DNA from: Microvirga sp.
GTDB taxonomy: Bacteria > Pseudomonadota > Alphaproteobacteria > Rhizobiales > Beijerinckiaceae
Length of the DNA: 61,150 nucleotides
Direction of reading: 5' to 3'
Assembly (NCBI GenBank): GCA_031181145.1
Contig: JAPSLB010000029.1
Span: 1-61,150, forward strand
Shown here piece after piece: positions 47,046 through 55,772 of this stretch (its first letter is position 1; every line of letters begins with the position of its first letter). Both the position numbers and the translations under genes were made by a program. Under the pieces are notes generated by a model. That model ran no database searches. It was not told the DNA's origin and worked only from the letters and a program-made list of their open reading frames with translations.

Positions 47046-47447
47046 TCAGGCGACCGCTTCCGGGGCCATATAGATGACTTCCCATATATGTCCGTCGAGG
47101 TCGCTGAAGCTGCGCCCGAACATGAGCCTGTGGTCCTCCGGCTCCCTCACCTCGCGGCCGCCGTGCACCAGGGCTCTGTCGACCATTTGATTCACCTGCG
47201 TCCTGCTCTCCACCGAGAGACAGGTAAGCACCTCGGTCATCCGCGCGGTGTCGGCGACGGGCCTGCGGGTGACCTCCCGGAACTTCTCCTCCGTAAGCAG
47301 CATGGCGAAGATCACGTCCGAGATCGCCATGCAGGCGGCGGTATCGTCGCTGAGCTGCGGATTGAAGCCGAAGCCCACCGCCTGGAAAAAGCGCACCGAC
47401 CGCTGCAGGTCCTTCACCGGCAGGTTGACGTAGATTTTGGTGGCCAT
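47046..47447 (-). CDS. VOC-family (glyoxalase/bleomycin-resistance-like) protein
   Basis: A 133-residue VOC-fold protein with two beta-alpha-beta-beta-beta modules. KIYVNLPVKDLQRSVRFFQAVGF begins the first, and the second ends FSDLDGHIWEVIYM, where the Glu is the usual metal ligand. Many such proteins are lactoylglutathione lyase-like, but the substrate cannot be told. It lies 11 bp downstream of folC and is likely co-transcribed with it. Confidence 0.85.
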   Translation of the reverse strand: MATKIYVNLPVKDLQRSVRFFQAVGFGFNPQLSDDTAACMAISDVIFAMLLTEEKFREVTRRPVADTARMTEVLTCLSVESRTQVNQMVDRALVHGGREVREPEDHRLMFGRSFSDLDGHIWEVIYMAPEAVA

Positions 47448-47458
47448 GGCCGCTTTCC

Positions 47459-48784
47459 TTATTCGGGCAGCGTCCCGTTGGCTGCCAGCACCTCACCTGC
47501 CAGATAGAGCGAACCGCAGATCAGGACACGTGGTGGGCGGTCCCAAACGTAGTTGTGCAGTGCGGCCAGAGCGGATTCGACGCTCGGCGCAACCGAGGTG
47601 GTGAGTCCCACGCCGGCCGCGATGGCAGCCACTTCCTCGGCCGGGCGCGCGGCAATCTGGCCCGGGATCGGCACCGCAATCACCTCGCGGGCAAGGCCTG
47701 CAAAATTCTTGAAGAAAGCCTGGGAATCCTTGGTGCCGAGCATGCCGGTAATCAGCACCAGCGGCGCATCGCTGCGCTCGCTCTGATCGGCCATCGCGGC
47801 GGCCAGAACGCGCCCGCCATCGATGTTGTGCCCGCCGTCGAGCCACAGCTCGCAGCCCAGCGGCGCGATCTCCGGCAGACGGCCCTTCGAGAGACGCTGC
47901 AGGCGCCCGGGCCATTCGGCTCGGGTGAGGCCCGCCTCAAAGGCGGATGTCTCGAACTGCTCGAAGCCCGCGGCGCGCAGCGCCGCGATGGCGGTGCCCG
48001 CATTGGTGAACTGATGCCGTCCGATCAGCTTCGGACGGGGCAGGTCGAGCAGGCCCTTCTCGTCCTGATAGACGAGACGGCCGCCCTCTTCATGCACGGA
48101 GAAATCCTGCTGGCCGACGAGCAGAGGCGACGCGCCGATTCGCTCCGCCTCCTCGCGCAGGGTCCGGTCGGCCTCCAGATAATCCTGCGGTGCGATCACG
48201 GCCGGGCAGCCGCGCTTGAAGACGCCTGCCTTCTCCCTGGCGATGGCTGCGAGTGTCGTGCCGAGATACTCCGCGTGATCGTGGCCGATGGGCGTCACCA
48301 CGGCGGCAGCGGGCCTGTCGACCACGTTCGTCGCGTCGAAGCGACCTCCCAAGCCCACTTCGAGCAGCAGCACGTCGGCGGGCTCTTCCGCGAAGATCAG
48401 CAACGCGGCCGCGGTGGTGATCTCGAACACGGTGATCGGCTCTCCCGCATTCACCGCCTCGCAGCGGCGGAAGGCCTCGACGAGACGATTCTCGGTCACG
48501 TATTGCCCCCCGCCGAAGCGGCCGAGTCGGATGCGCTCGTGAAAGCGGACGAGATGCGGCGAGGTATAGACATGAACGGCGAGGCCCGCGCTTTCCAGGA
48601 TCGCCCGCATGAAGGCGATGGTGGAGCCCTTGCCGTTGGTACCGGCCACATGGATGACGGGCGGCAGACGGCGCTCGGGATGCCCGAGCTGCGCGAGCAG
48701 CCGCTGAATGCGCCCGAGCGACAGGTCGATGGTCTTCGGGTGCAGGGCGAGAAAACGCGCGATCAGCGCATCGGAGGAGTCCAA
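47459..48784 (-). CDS. folC: Bifunctional folylpolyglutamate synthase/dihydrofolate synthase
   Basis: A 441-residue Mur-ligase-fold enzyme that adds glutamate to dihydropteroate and then to folates. The ATP-binding motif is HVAGTNGKGSTIAF, followed by YTSPHLVRFHERI, and the second-domain DGGHNIDG. The start is TTG with GAGGA upstream; an earlier start would run into the accD stop, 14 bp away. The accD-folC order is common in Proteobacteria. All main motifs are intact. Confidence 0.95.
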   Translation of the reverse strand: MDSSDALIARFLALHPKTIDLSLGRIQRLLAQLGHPERRLPPVIHVAGTNGKGSTIAFMRAILESAGLAVHVYTSPHLVRFHERIRLGRFGGGQYVTENRLVEAFRRCEAVNAGEPITVFEITTAAALLIFAEEPADVLLLEVGLGGRFDATNVVDRPAAAVVTPIGHDHAEYLGTTLAAIAREKAGVFKRGCPAVIAPQDYLEADRTLREEAERIGASPLLVGQQDFSVHEEGGRLVYQDEKGLLDLPRPKLIGRHQFTNAGTAIAALRAAGFEQFETSAFEAGLTRAEWPGRLQRLSKGRLPEIAPLGCELWLDGGHNIDGGRVLAAAMADQSERSDAPLVLITGMLGTKDSQAFFKNFAGLAREVIAVPIPGQIAARPAEEVAAIAAGVGLTTSVAPSVESALAALHNYVWDRPPRVLICGSLYLAGEVLAANGTLPE

Positions 48785-48798
48785 CGCCCCGTCCTCAC

Positions 48799-49704
48799 TT
48801 ACTCGGCCGCAGCCGCAACGGCCGTCGTGGCCGTCGTGCTTTCGGTCGGAGCCGCCGCAGGAGTCTTGGTGAACAGGCGCGACAGGCGGGCGATCGTGGC
48901 CTTCAGGTCATGGCGATGCACCACCATGTCCACCATGCCGTGCTCCTTCAGGTACTCGGAGCGCTGGAAGCCGTCGGGCAGCTTTTCGCGGATGGTCTGC
49001 TCGATCACGCGCGGTCCGGCGAAGCCGATGAGCGCGCCGGGCTCGGCGAGATGCACGTCGCCCAGCATCGCATAGGATGCGGTCACGCCGCCGGTGGTGG
49101 GGTTCGTAAGCACGACGATGTAGGGAAGGCGCGCATCGCGCAGGCGGCGGACCGCCACCGTGGTCCGAGGCATCTGCATGAGGGAGAGAATGCCCTCCTG
49201 CATGCGCGCGCCGCCCGAACCGGCGAAGAGCACGAAAGGAGTCCTCTTGTCGAGAGCGGTCTCGGCGCCCTTGACGAAGGCCTCGCCGGCCGCCATGCCG
49301 AGCGAGCCGCCCATGAAGCCGAAATCCTGCACGGCGATGGTCATCGGCAGCTCCTCGACGCGGCCGAAGCCCACCTTGAAGGCGTCCTGCTGGCCGGTCT
49401 TGGCGCGGGCGTCCTTCAGGCGGTCGATGTAGCGTTTCTCGTCGCGGAACTTCAGCGGATCGACGGCCACTTCCGGCAGCGGCACGTCGAGCCAGGTGCC
49501 GCCGTCGAACATGAGCTGCAGACGCTGGGTGGCCGAGATGCGCATGTGGTGGTTGGAGCCGGGGATCACCCACTGGTTCGCCTCCACGTCCTTGTGGAAG
49601 ACCACCTGTCCCGTATCCGGACACTTGATCCAGAGATTGTCCGGCGTCTCGCGCTTGAAGAGCGTCTTGATCTTCGGACGGACGACTTCGGAAATCCAGT
49701 TCAT
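48799..49704 (-). CDS. accD: Acetyl-CoA carboxylase carboxyltransferase beta subunit
   Basis: A 301-residue AccD, which with AccA transfers carboxylate from biotin to acetyl-CoA in fatty-acid synthesis. The crotonase-like core is normal ([30 protein letters not shown], and [18 protein letters not shown]). The N-terminal zinc ribbon is changed: of four cysteines in E. coli AccD only Cys28 remains, and the others are Thr31, Ile47 and Ser50, so zinc cannot be held in the usual way. Related Rhizobiales appear alike. The C-terminus carries an alanine/threonine-rich tail. It is between trpA and folC. Confidence 0.95.
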   Translation of the reverse strand: MNWISEVVRPKIKTLFKRETPDNLWIKCPDTGQVVFHKDVEANQWVIPGSNHHMRISATQRLQLMFDGGTWLDVPLPEVAVDPLKFRDEKRYIDRLKDARAKTGQQDAFKVGFGRVEELPMTIAVQDFGFMGGSLGMAAGEAFVKGAETALDKRTPFVLFAGSGGARMQEGILSLMQMPRTTVAVRRLRDARLPYIVVLTNPTTGGVTASYAMLGDVHLAEPGALIGFAGPRVIEQTIREKLPDGFQRSEYLKEHGMVDMVVHRHDLKATIARLSRLFTKTPAAAPTESTTATTAVAAAAE

Positions 49705-49718
49705 CGCTTTACCCTTTC

Positions 49719-49800
49719 GTCATGCCCGGACTTGGTCCGGTCATCCACGCCCTGTTGGCGTGGAAAGACGTGGATGACCGGGACGAGCCCGATCATGACG
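49719..49800. repeat. Long imperfect inverted repeat between accD and trpA
   Basis: The left arm starts CGTCATGCCCGGAC (49719) and ends near CATCCACGCC; the right arm starts ACGTGGATGACCGGG and ends CATGACG (49800). The dyad is about 33 nt per arm with mismatches. It resembles the elements at 10845-10956 and near 24905. It may also reduce read-through between trpA and accD. Confidence 0.65.
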
Positions 49801-49812
49801 TCCTTTGTTTCC

Positions 49813-50652
49813 TTAAGCGGCCGCGCGCTTTGTCACCGAGCGCACGCCTTCGCTCAATTCCTTCACCAAAGTGGTGACGGCCTCGACCGAGCGCGAGGTG
49901 GCGCGGCCCTGGTCGTCCAGGGTCCCCTTCAGCGCATCGATGAGCGCCGAGCCCACCACCACGCCGTCGGCTCCCTCGGCCACCGCCGCCGCATGGGCGC
50001 CGCTCTTCACGCCGAAGCCCACCACGACCGGAAGCCGCGTATGCTGCTTGATGCGCTCCACCGCCGAGGCGACCTTGCCGAAATCGGGCGTCGCCGCGCC
50101 GGTGATGCCGGTGATCGAAACGTAATATACGAACCCCGCCGTGTTGGCGAGCACCGCCGGGAGGCGCTTGTCGTCCGTAGTCGGGGTGGCGAGGCGGATG
50201 AAGGCGAGTCCGGCCTTGAGGGCCGGCAGGCACAATTCGTCGTCCTCCTCCGGCGGCAGGTCGACGACGATGAGGCCGTCAACGCCCGCCTCCTTAGCGT
50301 CCGCCAGGAAACGGTCGACGCCATAGACGAAGATCGGGTTGAAATAGCCCATCAGGATCACGGGCGTGCCCTGATCCTCGGCCCGGAAGCGGCGGACGAG
50401 GTCGAGAGTCCTCGCCGTGTCCTGGCCCACCTTCAGGGCGCGCAGGCCCGCCGCCTGGATCGCCGGGCCATCGGCCATGGGATCGGTGAAGGGCAAGCCG
50501 AACTCGACGATGTCGGCCCCGGCCTTGGGCAGGCTCTTGAGGATCTCGAGCGAGGTCTCGGGGTCCGGGTCGCCCGCCATCACATAGGTGACGAGAGCGG
50601 CACGGCCTTCCGCGCGGCATTGTTCAAAACGGGCTTCGATGCGCTTGGTCAT
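49813..50652 (-). CDS. trpA: Tryptophan synthase alpha subunit
   Basis: A 279-residue TIM-barrel enzyme that cleaves indole-3-glycerol phosphate to indole. The catalytic Glu is in [15 protein letters not shown] and the catalytic Asp in [21 protein letters not shown] binds phosphate. I chose ATG at 50652 (MTKRIEARF), the family start; the open frame upstream runs through repeat DNA. Downstream of trpB, and upstream of accD, the rhizobial order. Confidence 0.97.
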   Translation of the reverse strand: MTKRIEARFEQCRAEGRAALVTYVMAGDPDPETSLEILKSLPKAGADIVEFGLPFTDPMADGPAIQAAGLRALKVGQDTARTLDLVRRFRAEDQGTPVILMGYFNPIFVYGVDRFLADAKEAGVDGLIVVDLPPEEDDELCLPALKAGLAFIRLATPTTDDKRLPAVLANTAGFVYYVSITGITGAATPDFGKVASAVERIKQHTRLPVVVGFGVKSGAHAAAVAEGADGVVVGSALIDALKGTLDDQGRATSRSVEAVTTLVKELSEGVRSVTKRAAA

Positions 50653-50702
50653 GGGCGGGTCTTTAGCACGGGAGGAAGTCGGGATGAAACCGTTTAGCGC
50701 CA

Positions 50703-50825
50703 ATGCCATCCCCTCTCCCTTGAGGGAGGGGCCAGGGGTGGGGGTGCCGGCGCCATTCCCTGAAAGGCTCGCGCTCACACTCCCCTCTCCAACTCTCCCT
50801 CGCAAGGGGGGAGAGGGCTGGCCGC
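50703..50825. repeat. Intergenic repeat with CCCTCTCCC / GGGAGAGGG ends
   Basis: Between trpB and trpA lies a run of CCCTCTCCCTTGAGGGAGGG, GGGGTGGGGGTGCC, then CTCCCCTCTCC and GGGGGGAGAGGG. This polypyrimidine/polypurine dyad is a common dispersed element in Rhizobiales genomes. It separates the two trp genes by 195 bp. Confidence 0.7.
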
Positions 50826-50847
50826 GTTCCGTCAGAGAAGGTTCTTC

Positions 50848-52068
50848 TCAAGCGATCTTGTTCCCCAGATGCTCGGCGATCTGGAACAGGTCCTTGTCGC
50901 CGCGGCCGCTGATATTGACCACCATCAGGTGATCCTTCGGCTTCTGCGGCGCGAGCTCCATGACCTTGGCCAGGGCGTGGCTGGGCTCCAGGGCGGGTAG
51001 GATGCCTTCGAGCCGCGAGCAGAGCTGGAAGGCCTCCAGCGCCTCGTCGTCCGTGGCGGAGATGTATGTCACGCGGCCCATCTCGTGCAGCCATGCATGC
51101 TCGGGGCCGATGCCGGGGTAGTCGAGACCGGCCGAGATCGAATGGGCATCGTTGATCTGGCCGTCATGGTCCATGAGCAGATAGGTGCGGTTGCCGTGCA
51201 ATACTCCCGGACGGCCTCCGGTGAGCGAGGCCGCATGGAGCTTGTCGAGGCCGTGACCCGCAGCCTCCACGCCGTAGATCTCCACCCCCTTGTCGTCCAG
51301 GAAGGGATGGAACAGCCCGATGGCGTTGGAGCCGCCGCCGATGCAGGCGACGAGCGAATCCGGCAGGCGGCCCTCCGCCTCCATCATCTGCTTGCGGGTC
51401 TCCTCGCCGATGACGCACTGGAAATCGCGCACCATGGCCGGATAGGGATGCGGGCCCGCCACGGTGCCGATGCAGTAGAAGGTGTCGGCGACATTGGTGA
51501 CCCAGTCGCGCAGAGCCTCGTTCATGGCGTCCTTCAGCGTCCTCGTCCCGGACTGCACGGGCACCACCTTGGCGCCCAGCATGTTCATGCGGAACACGTT
51601 GGGCTTCTGCCGCTCCACGTCCACCGCGCCCATGTAGACGATGCACTCCAGTCCGAAGCGCGCGCAGAGCGTAGCGGTGGCCACGCCGTGCTGGCCCGCG
51701 CCGGTTTCGGCGATGATGCGCTTCTTGCCCATGCGACGGGCGAGAAGGATCTGGCCCAGGACGTTGTTCACCTTGTGGGCGCCCGTATGGTTCAGCTCTT
51801 CGCGCTTGAAGTAGATCTTGGCACCGCCGAGATGGTCGGTCATGCGCTCCGCGAAGTAGAGCGGGCTCGGACGGCCGATATAATGCTTGGAGAAATATTC
51901 CATGTCGGCGTGGAAGGCCGGATCGTTCTTGGCCTCCTCATAGGCCTTTTCCAGCTCCAGGATATTCGGCATCAGCGTCTCAGCGACGAAGCGTCCGCCG
52001 AACTGTCCGAAATGCCCGCGCTCGTCGGGACCGGTGCGGAAGGAATTGGGTTGGGCTTGAGCTGACAC
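50848..52068 (-). CDS. trpB: Tryptophan synthase beta subunit
   Basis: A 406-residue PLP enzyme joining indole and serine to make tryptophan. The PLP lysine is in [13 protein letters not shown], the glutamate in [10 protein letters not shown], and the phosphate loop is GGGSNAIG. It starts at GTG (MSAQAQP). The trpF-trpB-trpA order is retained, with 76 bp between trpF and trpB. Intact and full length. Confidence 0.97.
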   Translation of the reverse strand: MSAQAQPNSFRTGPDERGHFGQFGGRFVAETLMPNILELEKAYEEAKNDPAFHADMEYFSKHYIGRPSPLYFAERMTDHLGGAKIYFKREELNHTGAHKVNNVLGQILLARRMGKKRIIAETGAGQHGVATATLCARFGLECIVYMGAVDVERQKPNVFRMNMLGAKVVPVQSGTRTLKDAMNEALRDWVTNVADTFYCIGTVAGPHPYPAMVRDFQCVIGEETRKQMMEAEGRLPDSLVACIGGGSNAIGLFHPFLDDKGVEIYGVEAAGHGLDKLHAASLTGGRPGVLHGNRTYLLMDHDGQINDAHSISAGLDYPGIGPEHAWLHEMGRVTYISATDDEALEAFQLCSRLEGILPALEPSHALAKVMELAPQKPKDHLMVVNISGRGDKDLFQIAEHLGNKIA

Positions 52069-52144
52069 GGCCTGTCCTGCTTAACGGTTGAGCATTTCCC
52101 GGAAAGGGAGCTGCCGGCTTTCCGGAAGGAAATGCGTTCTTCCT

Positions 52145-52804
52145 CTATGACTGGGCAGCGAATGCTGTCCGGGCTGCCTTGATGAAGGCTTCGATCCTGG
52201 CCGGGTCCTTCAGGCCCGGTCCGCTCTCCACCCCTGACGAGACGTCGACGGCTTTCGGCCTCGTGAGCCTGATGGCCTCCGCCACGTTGTCGGGGCTGAG
52301 CCCTCCTGACAACATGATGGGCAGAGCCGGGTCAAGCCCGGTCAGGAGCCTCCAGTCGAAGGAGATGCCGTTGCCGCCGGGCAGGGCCTCCGCCGTGCGG
52401 GGCGGCTTGGCGTCGAGCACGATGTGCTCGGAATCCTTCAAATAGGAGGAAAGAGCCTTCAGATCGCTCTCGTCCGCGACACCGAGGGCCTTCATGACCG
52501 GGCGCCGGACGATCGTGCGGATTTCGGCGACGCGCTCGGGCGTCTCGCTCCCATGCAGCTGGATCAGATCAGGGTTGATGGCCTCGACGGCCTGCGCGAT
52601 GTCCTCGTCGCCGGGATTGACCAGCAGCACGACCCGCCTGGCGCGGCCCTTCGCCTGCAGGGAAAGGCGGTGACCGAGGTCAAGGGTCACGTGGCGGGGG
52701 CTCTTCGGAAAGCGCACGAAGCCCACCATATCCGCGCCGGCGTCCAGCGCGGCCGCGAGGGTTTCGGGGGTCGAGAGCCCGCAGATCTTGATCAAAGTGT
52801 CCAT
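52145..52804 (-). CDS. trpF: Phosphoribosylanthranilate isomerase
   Basis: A 219-residue TIM-barrel enzyme that converts PRA to CdRP in tryptophan synthesis. KICGLSTPETLAAALDAGADMVGF carries the catalytic Cys, the later DAK segment corresponds to the substrate Asp, and LSGGLSPDNVAEAI and DVSSGVESGPGLKD are the phosphate loops. It is followed by trpB and preceded by an ornithine cyclodeaminase-family gene nine bases away. Confidence 0.95.
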   Translation of the reverse strand: MDTLIKICGLSTPETLAAALDAGADMVGFVRFPKSPRHVTLDLGHRLSLQAKGRARRVVLLVNPGDEDIAQAVEAINPDLIQLHGSETPERVAEIRTIVRRPVMKALGVADESDLKALSSYLKDSEHIVLDAKPPRTAEALPGGNGISFDWRLLTGLDPALPIMLSGGLSPDNVAEAIRLTRPKAVDVSSGVESGPGLKDPARIEAFIKAARTAFAAQS

Positions 52805-52813
52805 TGTTTCATT

Positions 52814-53767
52814 TTACAACGGATTGGCCTGCGAACGCCACACCAGCATTGCCGCAGCCAGATCCTCCAGCGCCGTGCCCACCGACTTGAAGACGGTGAT
52901 TACCTTGTCGCCGCGCTGCGGCGGATTGCGGCAGAGGTCGAACAGCGTGCCGCGCACATGCCCTTCCGGGATCGCGCCCTTCTGGATCGAGACGGCGACA
53001 TCCCCTCCCTCGAACTTGGCGGCCTGCGTATCGACATAGACCTGGGCCCGGCGCAGGGCCTCGTCGTCGGCCTCCCGCATCTTCAGATTGAAGGCGCCCA
53101 CCAGATCGAGATGCGCGCCCTCCTTCAGCCAGGCGCCCTTCACGATGGGCGCGGTGGAGAGCGTGGCGCAGGAGACGAGATCGGCCTCCCGCACCGCCGC
53201 CTCGAGATCCGCGACGGCTGTCACGGGCAACCCCTCGGCGCGAAGCTCCGCCGCCAGGGCCTCGGCCTTCTCGGGGCGGTGATTCCACAGGGACACCTCA
53301 CGGATGGGCCGCTGGCTCAGATGGGCCCGAATGAGGAAAGGCGCGAGCGCGCCCGAACCCACCATCGCCATGCGGCTCGAATCAGCACGGGCCAGATGCC
53401 GGGCCGCGAGCGCGGAGGCTGCGGCCGTGCGCCAGACCGTGAGTCGGGTGCCGTCGAGAACGGCGACCGGAGCGCCCGTCTCGCCGTCCATGAGGAGATA
53501 CGAGCCCATGACGCTGGGGAGATTCCTCGCGCCGTTCTCCGGAAACACGGAGACCACCTTCACGCCGACGAAGCCGCCCTGAGTGGCTGGCCCCGTCCAT
53601 GACGGCATCAGCAGCAACGTGCCGTGCCCTCCCGCACGCTCGATGTCGTGGTGGTGCCGCACCGGCGTGACCAGGTCGCTGCGAAAGGCATCGCCCAAAG
53701 CATCGACCAGAGCAGGAAAGGTGAGAGCCCGATCGATCTCGGCGGAGGAAATGACGCGCATGGCCAA
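52814..53767 (-). CDS. Ornithine cyclodeaminase / mu-crystallin family protein
   Basis: A 317-residue protein of the OCD/mu-crystallin family. GVKVVSVFPEN holds the active-site Lys, GTRLTVWRTAAASALAA the conserved Arg, and AMVGSGALAPFLIRAHL the NAD(P) Rossmann motif. Members make proline from ornithine or reduce cyclic imines such as pyrroline-2-carboxylate; the reaction cannot be fixed here. Two ATG codons, at 53767 and 53761, are possible; neither has a clear ribosome site. It sits nine bases upstream of trpF and 18 bp after lapA, where other Rhizobiales usually have lapA next to trpF. Confidence 0.88.
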   Translation of the reverse strand: MAMRVISSAEIDRALTFPALVDALGDAFRSDLVTPVRHHHDIERAGGHGTLLLMPSWTGPATQGGFVGVKVVSVFPENGARNLPSVMGSYLLMDGETGAPVAVLDGTRLTVWRTAAASALAARHLARADSSRMAMVGSGALAPFLIRAHLSQRPIREVSLWNHRPEKAEALAAELRAEGLPVTAVADLEAAVREADLVSCATLSTAPIVKGAWLKEGAHLDLVGAFNLKMREADDEALRRAQVYVDTQAAKFEGGDVAVSIQKGAIPEGHVRGTLFDLCRNPPQRGDKVITVFKSVGTALEDLAAAMLVWRSQANPL

Positions 53768-53785
53768 TGGTCGTTTCGGAAGGAG

Positions 53786-54142
53786 CTAGAGGCTCTGGGA
53801 TTGCGGAGACGGCAATGTTGCCGGCAGGCCCGCCGCCGCGTTCTGGCTGCGCAGGCGCTCGGTCTCGTGGCGCAGCTGCCGCGTCTCGCGCCGGAGCTGC
53901 CGCCGCGACTTGCGATTCTTGCCCTGGGACAGCCAGCTCGCCGCACCGCCGATGACGACGCCGACCATGACGGCGGCGAAGATCACCGCAAAGAGCGGCA
54001 GCTGAGTCGCGAATTCGGGCGCTTCTTGCGAGAACGGATCCAGAGACAAGGTCACCGGAGCGCGGTTCGCGACCGCGAGCAGCACCACCAGGATCGCGAT
54101 CGGCAGGAGAATGAGCGCCTTCAGAAAGCGAATCACGAGCAC
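53786..54142 (-). CDS. lapA: LapA-domain membrane protein
   Basis: A 118-residue inner-membrane protein with two hydrophobic helices (about residues 5-25 and 45-70) followed by a basic coiled-coil-like tail. The sequence ALILLPIAILVVLLAVANRAPVTLSLDPF and VIFAAVMVGVVIGGAASWL is the LapA (DUF1049) pattern. In E. coli LapA works with LapB in LPS assembly; lapB is not here. It lies 11 bp after ihfB, and the pairing ihfB-lapA is widespread. Confidence 0.88.
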   Translation of the reverse strand: MLVIRFLKALILLPIAILVVLLAVANRAPVTLSLDPFSQEAPEFATQLPLFAVIFAAVMVGVVIGGAASWLSQGKNRKSRRQLRRETRQLRHETERLRSQNAAAGLPATLPSPQSQSL

Positions 54143-54153
54143 CTCTCAAACCA

Positions 54154-54468
54154 TTACTGGGCCGCGGCCGCTTTCAGCACCTTGGATGCCGGAGCATTGA
54201 GCCGCTGACGCATTTCCTTGCCCGTCTTGAAGACGGGAACGACCTTCTCGGAGATGGAAACGGATTCGCCCGTGCGCGGGTTGCGCCCCGTGCGGGCGTC
54301 CCGCTTCTTCACGGAGAACGCCCCGAAGCCACGCAGCTCGACCCGATCCCCCCGAGCCAGCGCATCCGCGATGGTGTCGAGAATCGCGTTCACGATCTTC
54401 TCTACGTCGCGTTGATACAAATGCGGGTTCTGCTCGGCAATCTTGAGCACCAGTTCTGATTTGATCAT
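54154..54468 (-). CDS. ihfB: Integration host factor beta subunit
   Basis: A 104-residue DNA-bending protein of the HU/IHF family. [17 protein letters not shown] and [11 protein letters not shown] form the beta-arm that enters the DNA minor groove, with the proline that intercalates. It dimerises with IhfA. It is placed between sppA and lapA, as in many Proteobacteria. The C-terminus has a ten-residue alanine-rich extension. Confidence 0.95.
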   Translation of the reverse strand: MIKSELVLKIAEQNPHLYQRDVEKIVNAILDTIADALARGDRVELRGFGAFSVKKRDARTGRNPRTGESVSISEKVVPVFKTGKEMRQRLNAPASKVLKAAAAQ

Positions 54469-54494
54469 GGAAAGGCTATATCTTTGACGCTGCT

Positions 54495-55463
54495 TTATTT
54501 TTCGGAAGGGTGCCAGACGGCCAGCAGCCCGTCAAGCTGTGCTGCCTCAACGTGAGTATCCGCCCGGCGCAGGGCTTGGGCTACCCTTTCGAAGCCGAGG
54601 AGATCCACCGTCGTGGCCGCCGTGGCGAGGATGGAGAAGTCGCGGCCGGAGCGAGGCTTCCAGTCCCGGACGGGAAGGTTCCTGGGGACGCCCTTCTCGG
54701 TCTCGAGCCAAGCCACCGCGTCGCGCTCGCTGCCCAGCCTGTCCACGAGCTTCATCGGCACGCCCTGGCGGCCGTTGAACACCTGGCCCGTGGAGGCCGC
54801 GGCAAGCTCGCTCTCGCTCAGGCGGCGGCGTTCGCGAACGAGGTTCTTGAACCACTCATAGGTATCGCCCACCACCTGCTGCAAGGCCGCCCGGGCCTCG
54901 GGCGAGGTGGGCTTGAAGGGACTGGGTTCCGCCTTCAGGGGCGAGGACTTCACCTCCTCCACCCTTACCCCGACCGTGTTCATCAGCCCAGAAAGGTCGG
55001 GATACTGGAACAGCACGCCGATGGAGCCCACGAGCGAGGTCTCTCGGGCGACGATGTAGTCCGAGGCGATCGCCGTGATGTAGCCGCCGGATGCCGCGGT
55101 ACCGTCCACGAAAGTCACCACCGGCTTCTTCTCGGAGAGACGGCGGATGTTCCGATAGAGCTCCTCGGACCCCGTGGTGGTGCCGCCAGGGCTGTTGATG
55201 GAGATCACGACGCCGGAGACAAGGCTCGAATCCCCCACCCGCTCCATCAGGTCCGCCATGCGCTGCTGGTTACCTGTGATCAGGCCGTCAATGGAAATGC
55301 GGGCGATCTGCTGCTGAACGGCGCCGTAGCCCATGCGGTCCGCGGCGGCATAGCCGACGGCGGCGACGGCGGCGATCAATCCTGCGAAACCGGCGATGCG
55401 CCAGAAAGAGAGCTTGCGGCGCAAACGGCGGCGGTCGGCGATGGTTTCGGGATCGATGGACAT
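54495..55463 (-). CDS. sppA: Signal peptide peptidase SppA (short form)
   Basis: A 322-residue membrane-bound serine protease that degrades cleaved signal peptides. A transmembrane segment lies at about residues 24-44 ([21 protein letters not shown]). [15 protein letters not shown], then [20 protein letters not shown] (nucleophile Ser in AASGGY) and the catalytic Lys farther on are the ClpP-like S49 motifs. It has a single peptidase domain; E. coli SppA has two. The ATG at 55463 fits the family start, though the frame opens 24 bases earlier. It precedes ihfB. Confidence 0.93.
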   Translation of the reverse strand: MSIDPETIADRRRLRRKLSFWRIAGFAGLIAAVAAVGYAAADRMGYGAVQQQIARISIDGLITGNQQRMADLMERVGDSSLVSGVVISINSPGGTTTGSEELYRNIRRLSEKKPVVTFVDGTAASGGYITAIASDYIVARETSLVGSIGVLFQYPDLSGLMNTVGVRVEEVKSSPLKAEPSPFKPTSPEARAALQQVVGDTYEWFKNLVRERRRLSESELAAASTGQVFNGRQGVPMKLVDRLGSERDAVAWLETEKGVPRNLPVRDWKPRSGRDFSILATAATTVDLLGFERVAQALRRADTHVEAAQLDGLLAVWHPSEK

Positions 55464-55518
55464 CGGTTCGTCTCTAACTCGGTTCACTGATGTGGAGGCA
55501 GCACCCTAGAGCCTCGGA

Positions 55519-55543
55519 CCCAAAAGTGAAATCCACTTTTGGG
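55519..55543. repeat. Palindromic repeat CCCAAAAGTG / CACTTTTGGG
   Basis: Perfect 10-bp arms around AAATC. Flanked by GAGCCTCGGA and TCCGAAGCTC, which resemble the arms of the repeat at 29399. A broken copy lies at 59914-59950. Similar elements are common between genes in Methylobacteriaceae. Confidence 0.7.
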
Positions 55544-55674
55544 AGCCGTTCCGAAGCTCCCATTTCTGAAAGCGCATTGTTTTGTACGGAACCGGAGGTC
55601 CGCCATCGAGAACCGGCTCCACACATAAGGCGCGAATGCACCGAGGAGGCAGATAGGGCGGCAAGACGCGCAAC

Positions 55675-55707
55675 CAACAAAAAACCCGCGCGACGTTTCG
55701 TGCGGGT
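55675..55707 (-). terminator. Second rpsA terminator
   Basis: On the minus strand ACCCGC ... GCGGGT is followed by T6. It lies about 10 bases after the first rpsA terminator. Confidence 0.7.
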
Positions 55708-55715
55708 CTCGAATG

Positions 55716-55742
55716 AAAAATCCCCGGGCCGTGGCCCGGGGA
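55716..55742 (-). terminator. First rpsA terminator
   Basis: TCCCCGGGCC / GGCCCGGGGA with a short loop, followed on the minus strand by T5, about 30 bases after the rpsA stop. Confidence 0.9.
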
Positions 55743-55772
55743 TCCATCAGGCTCCGAGTGTCGGAAGCCGGA

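Larger units (their letters stand above)
55464..55772. other. 309-bp intergenic region between sppA and rpsA
   Basis: No gene is supported. It holds the palindrome at 55519-55543 and two tandem rpsA terminators (55675-55707 and 55716-55742). The sppA promoter is expected near 55470-55520. Confidence 0.7.
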
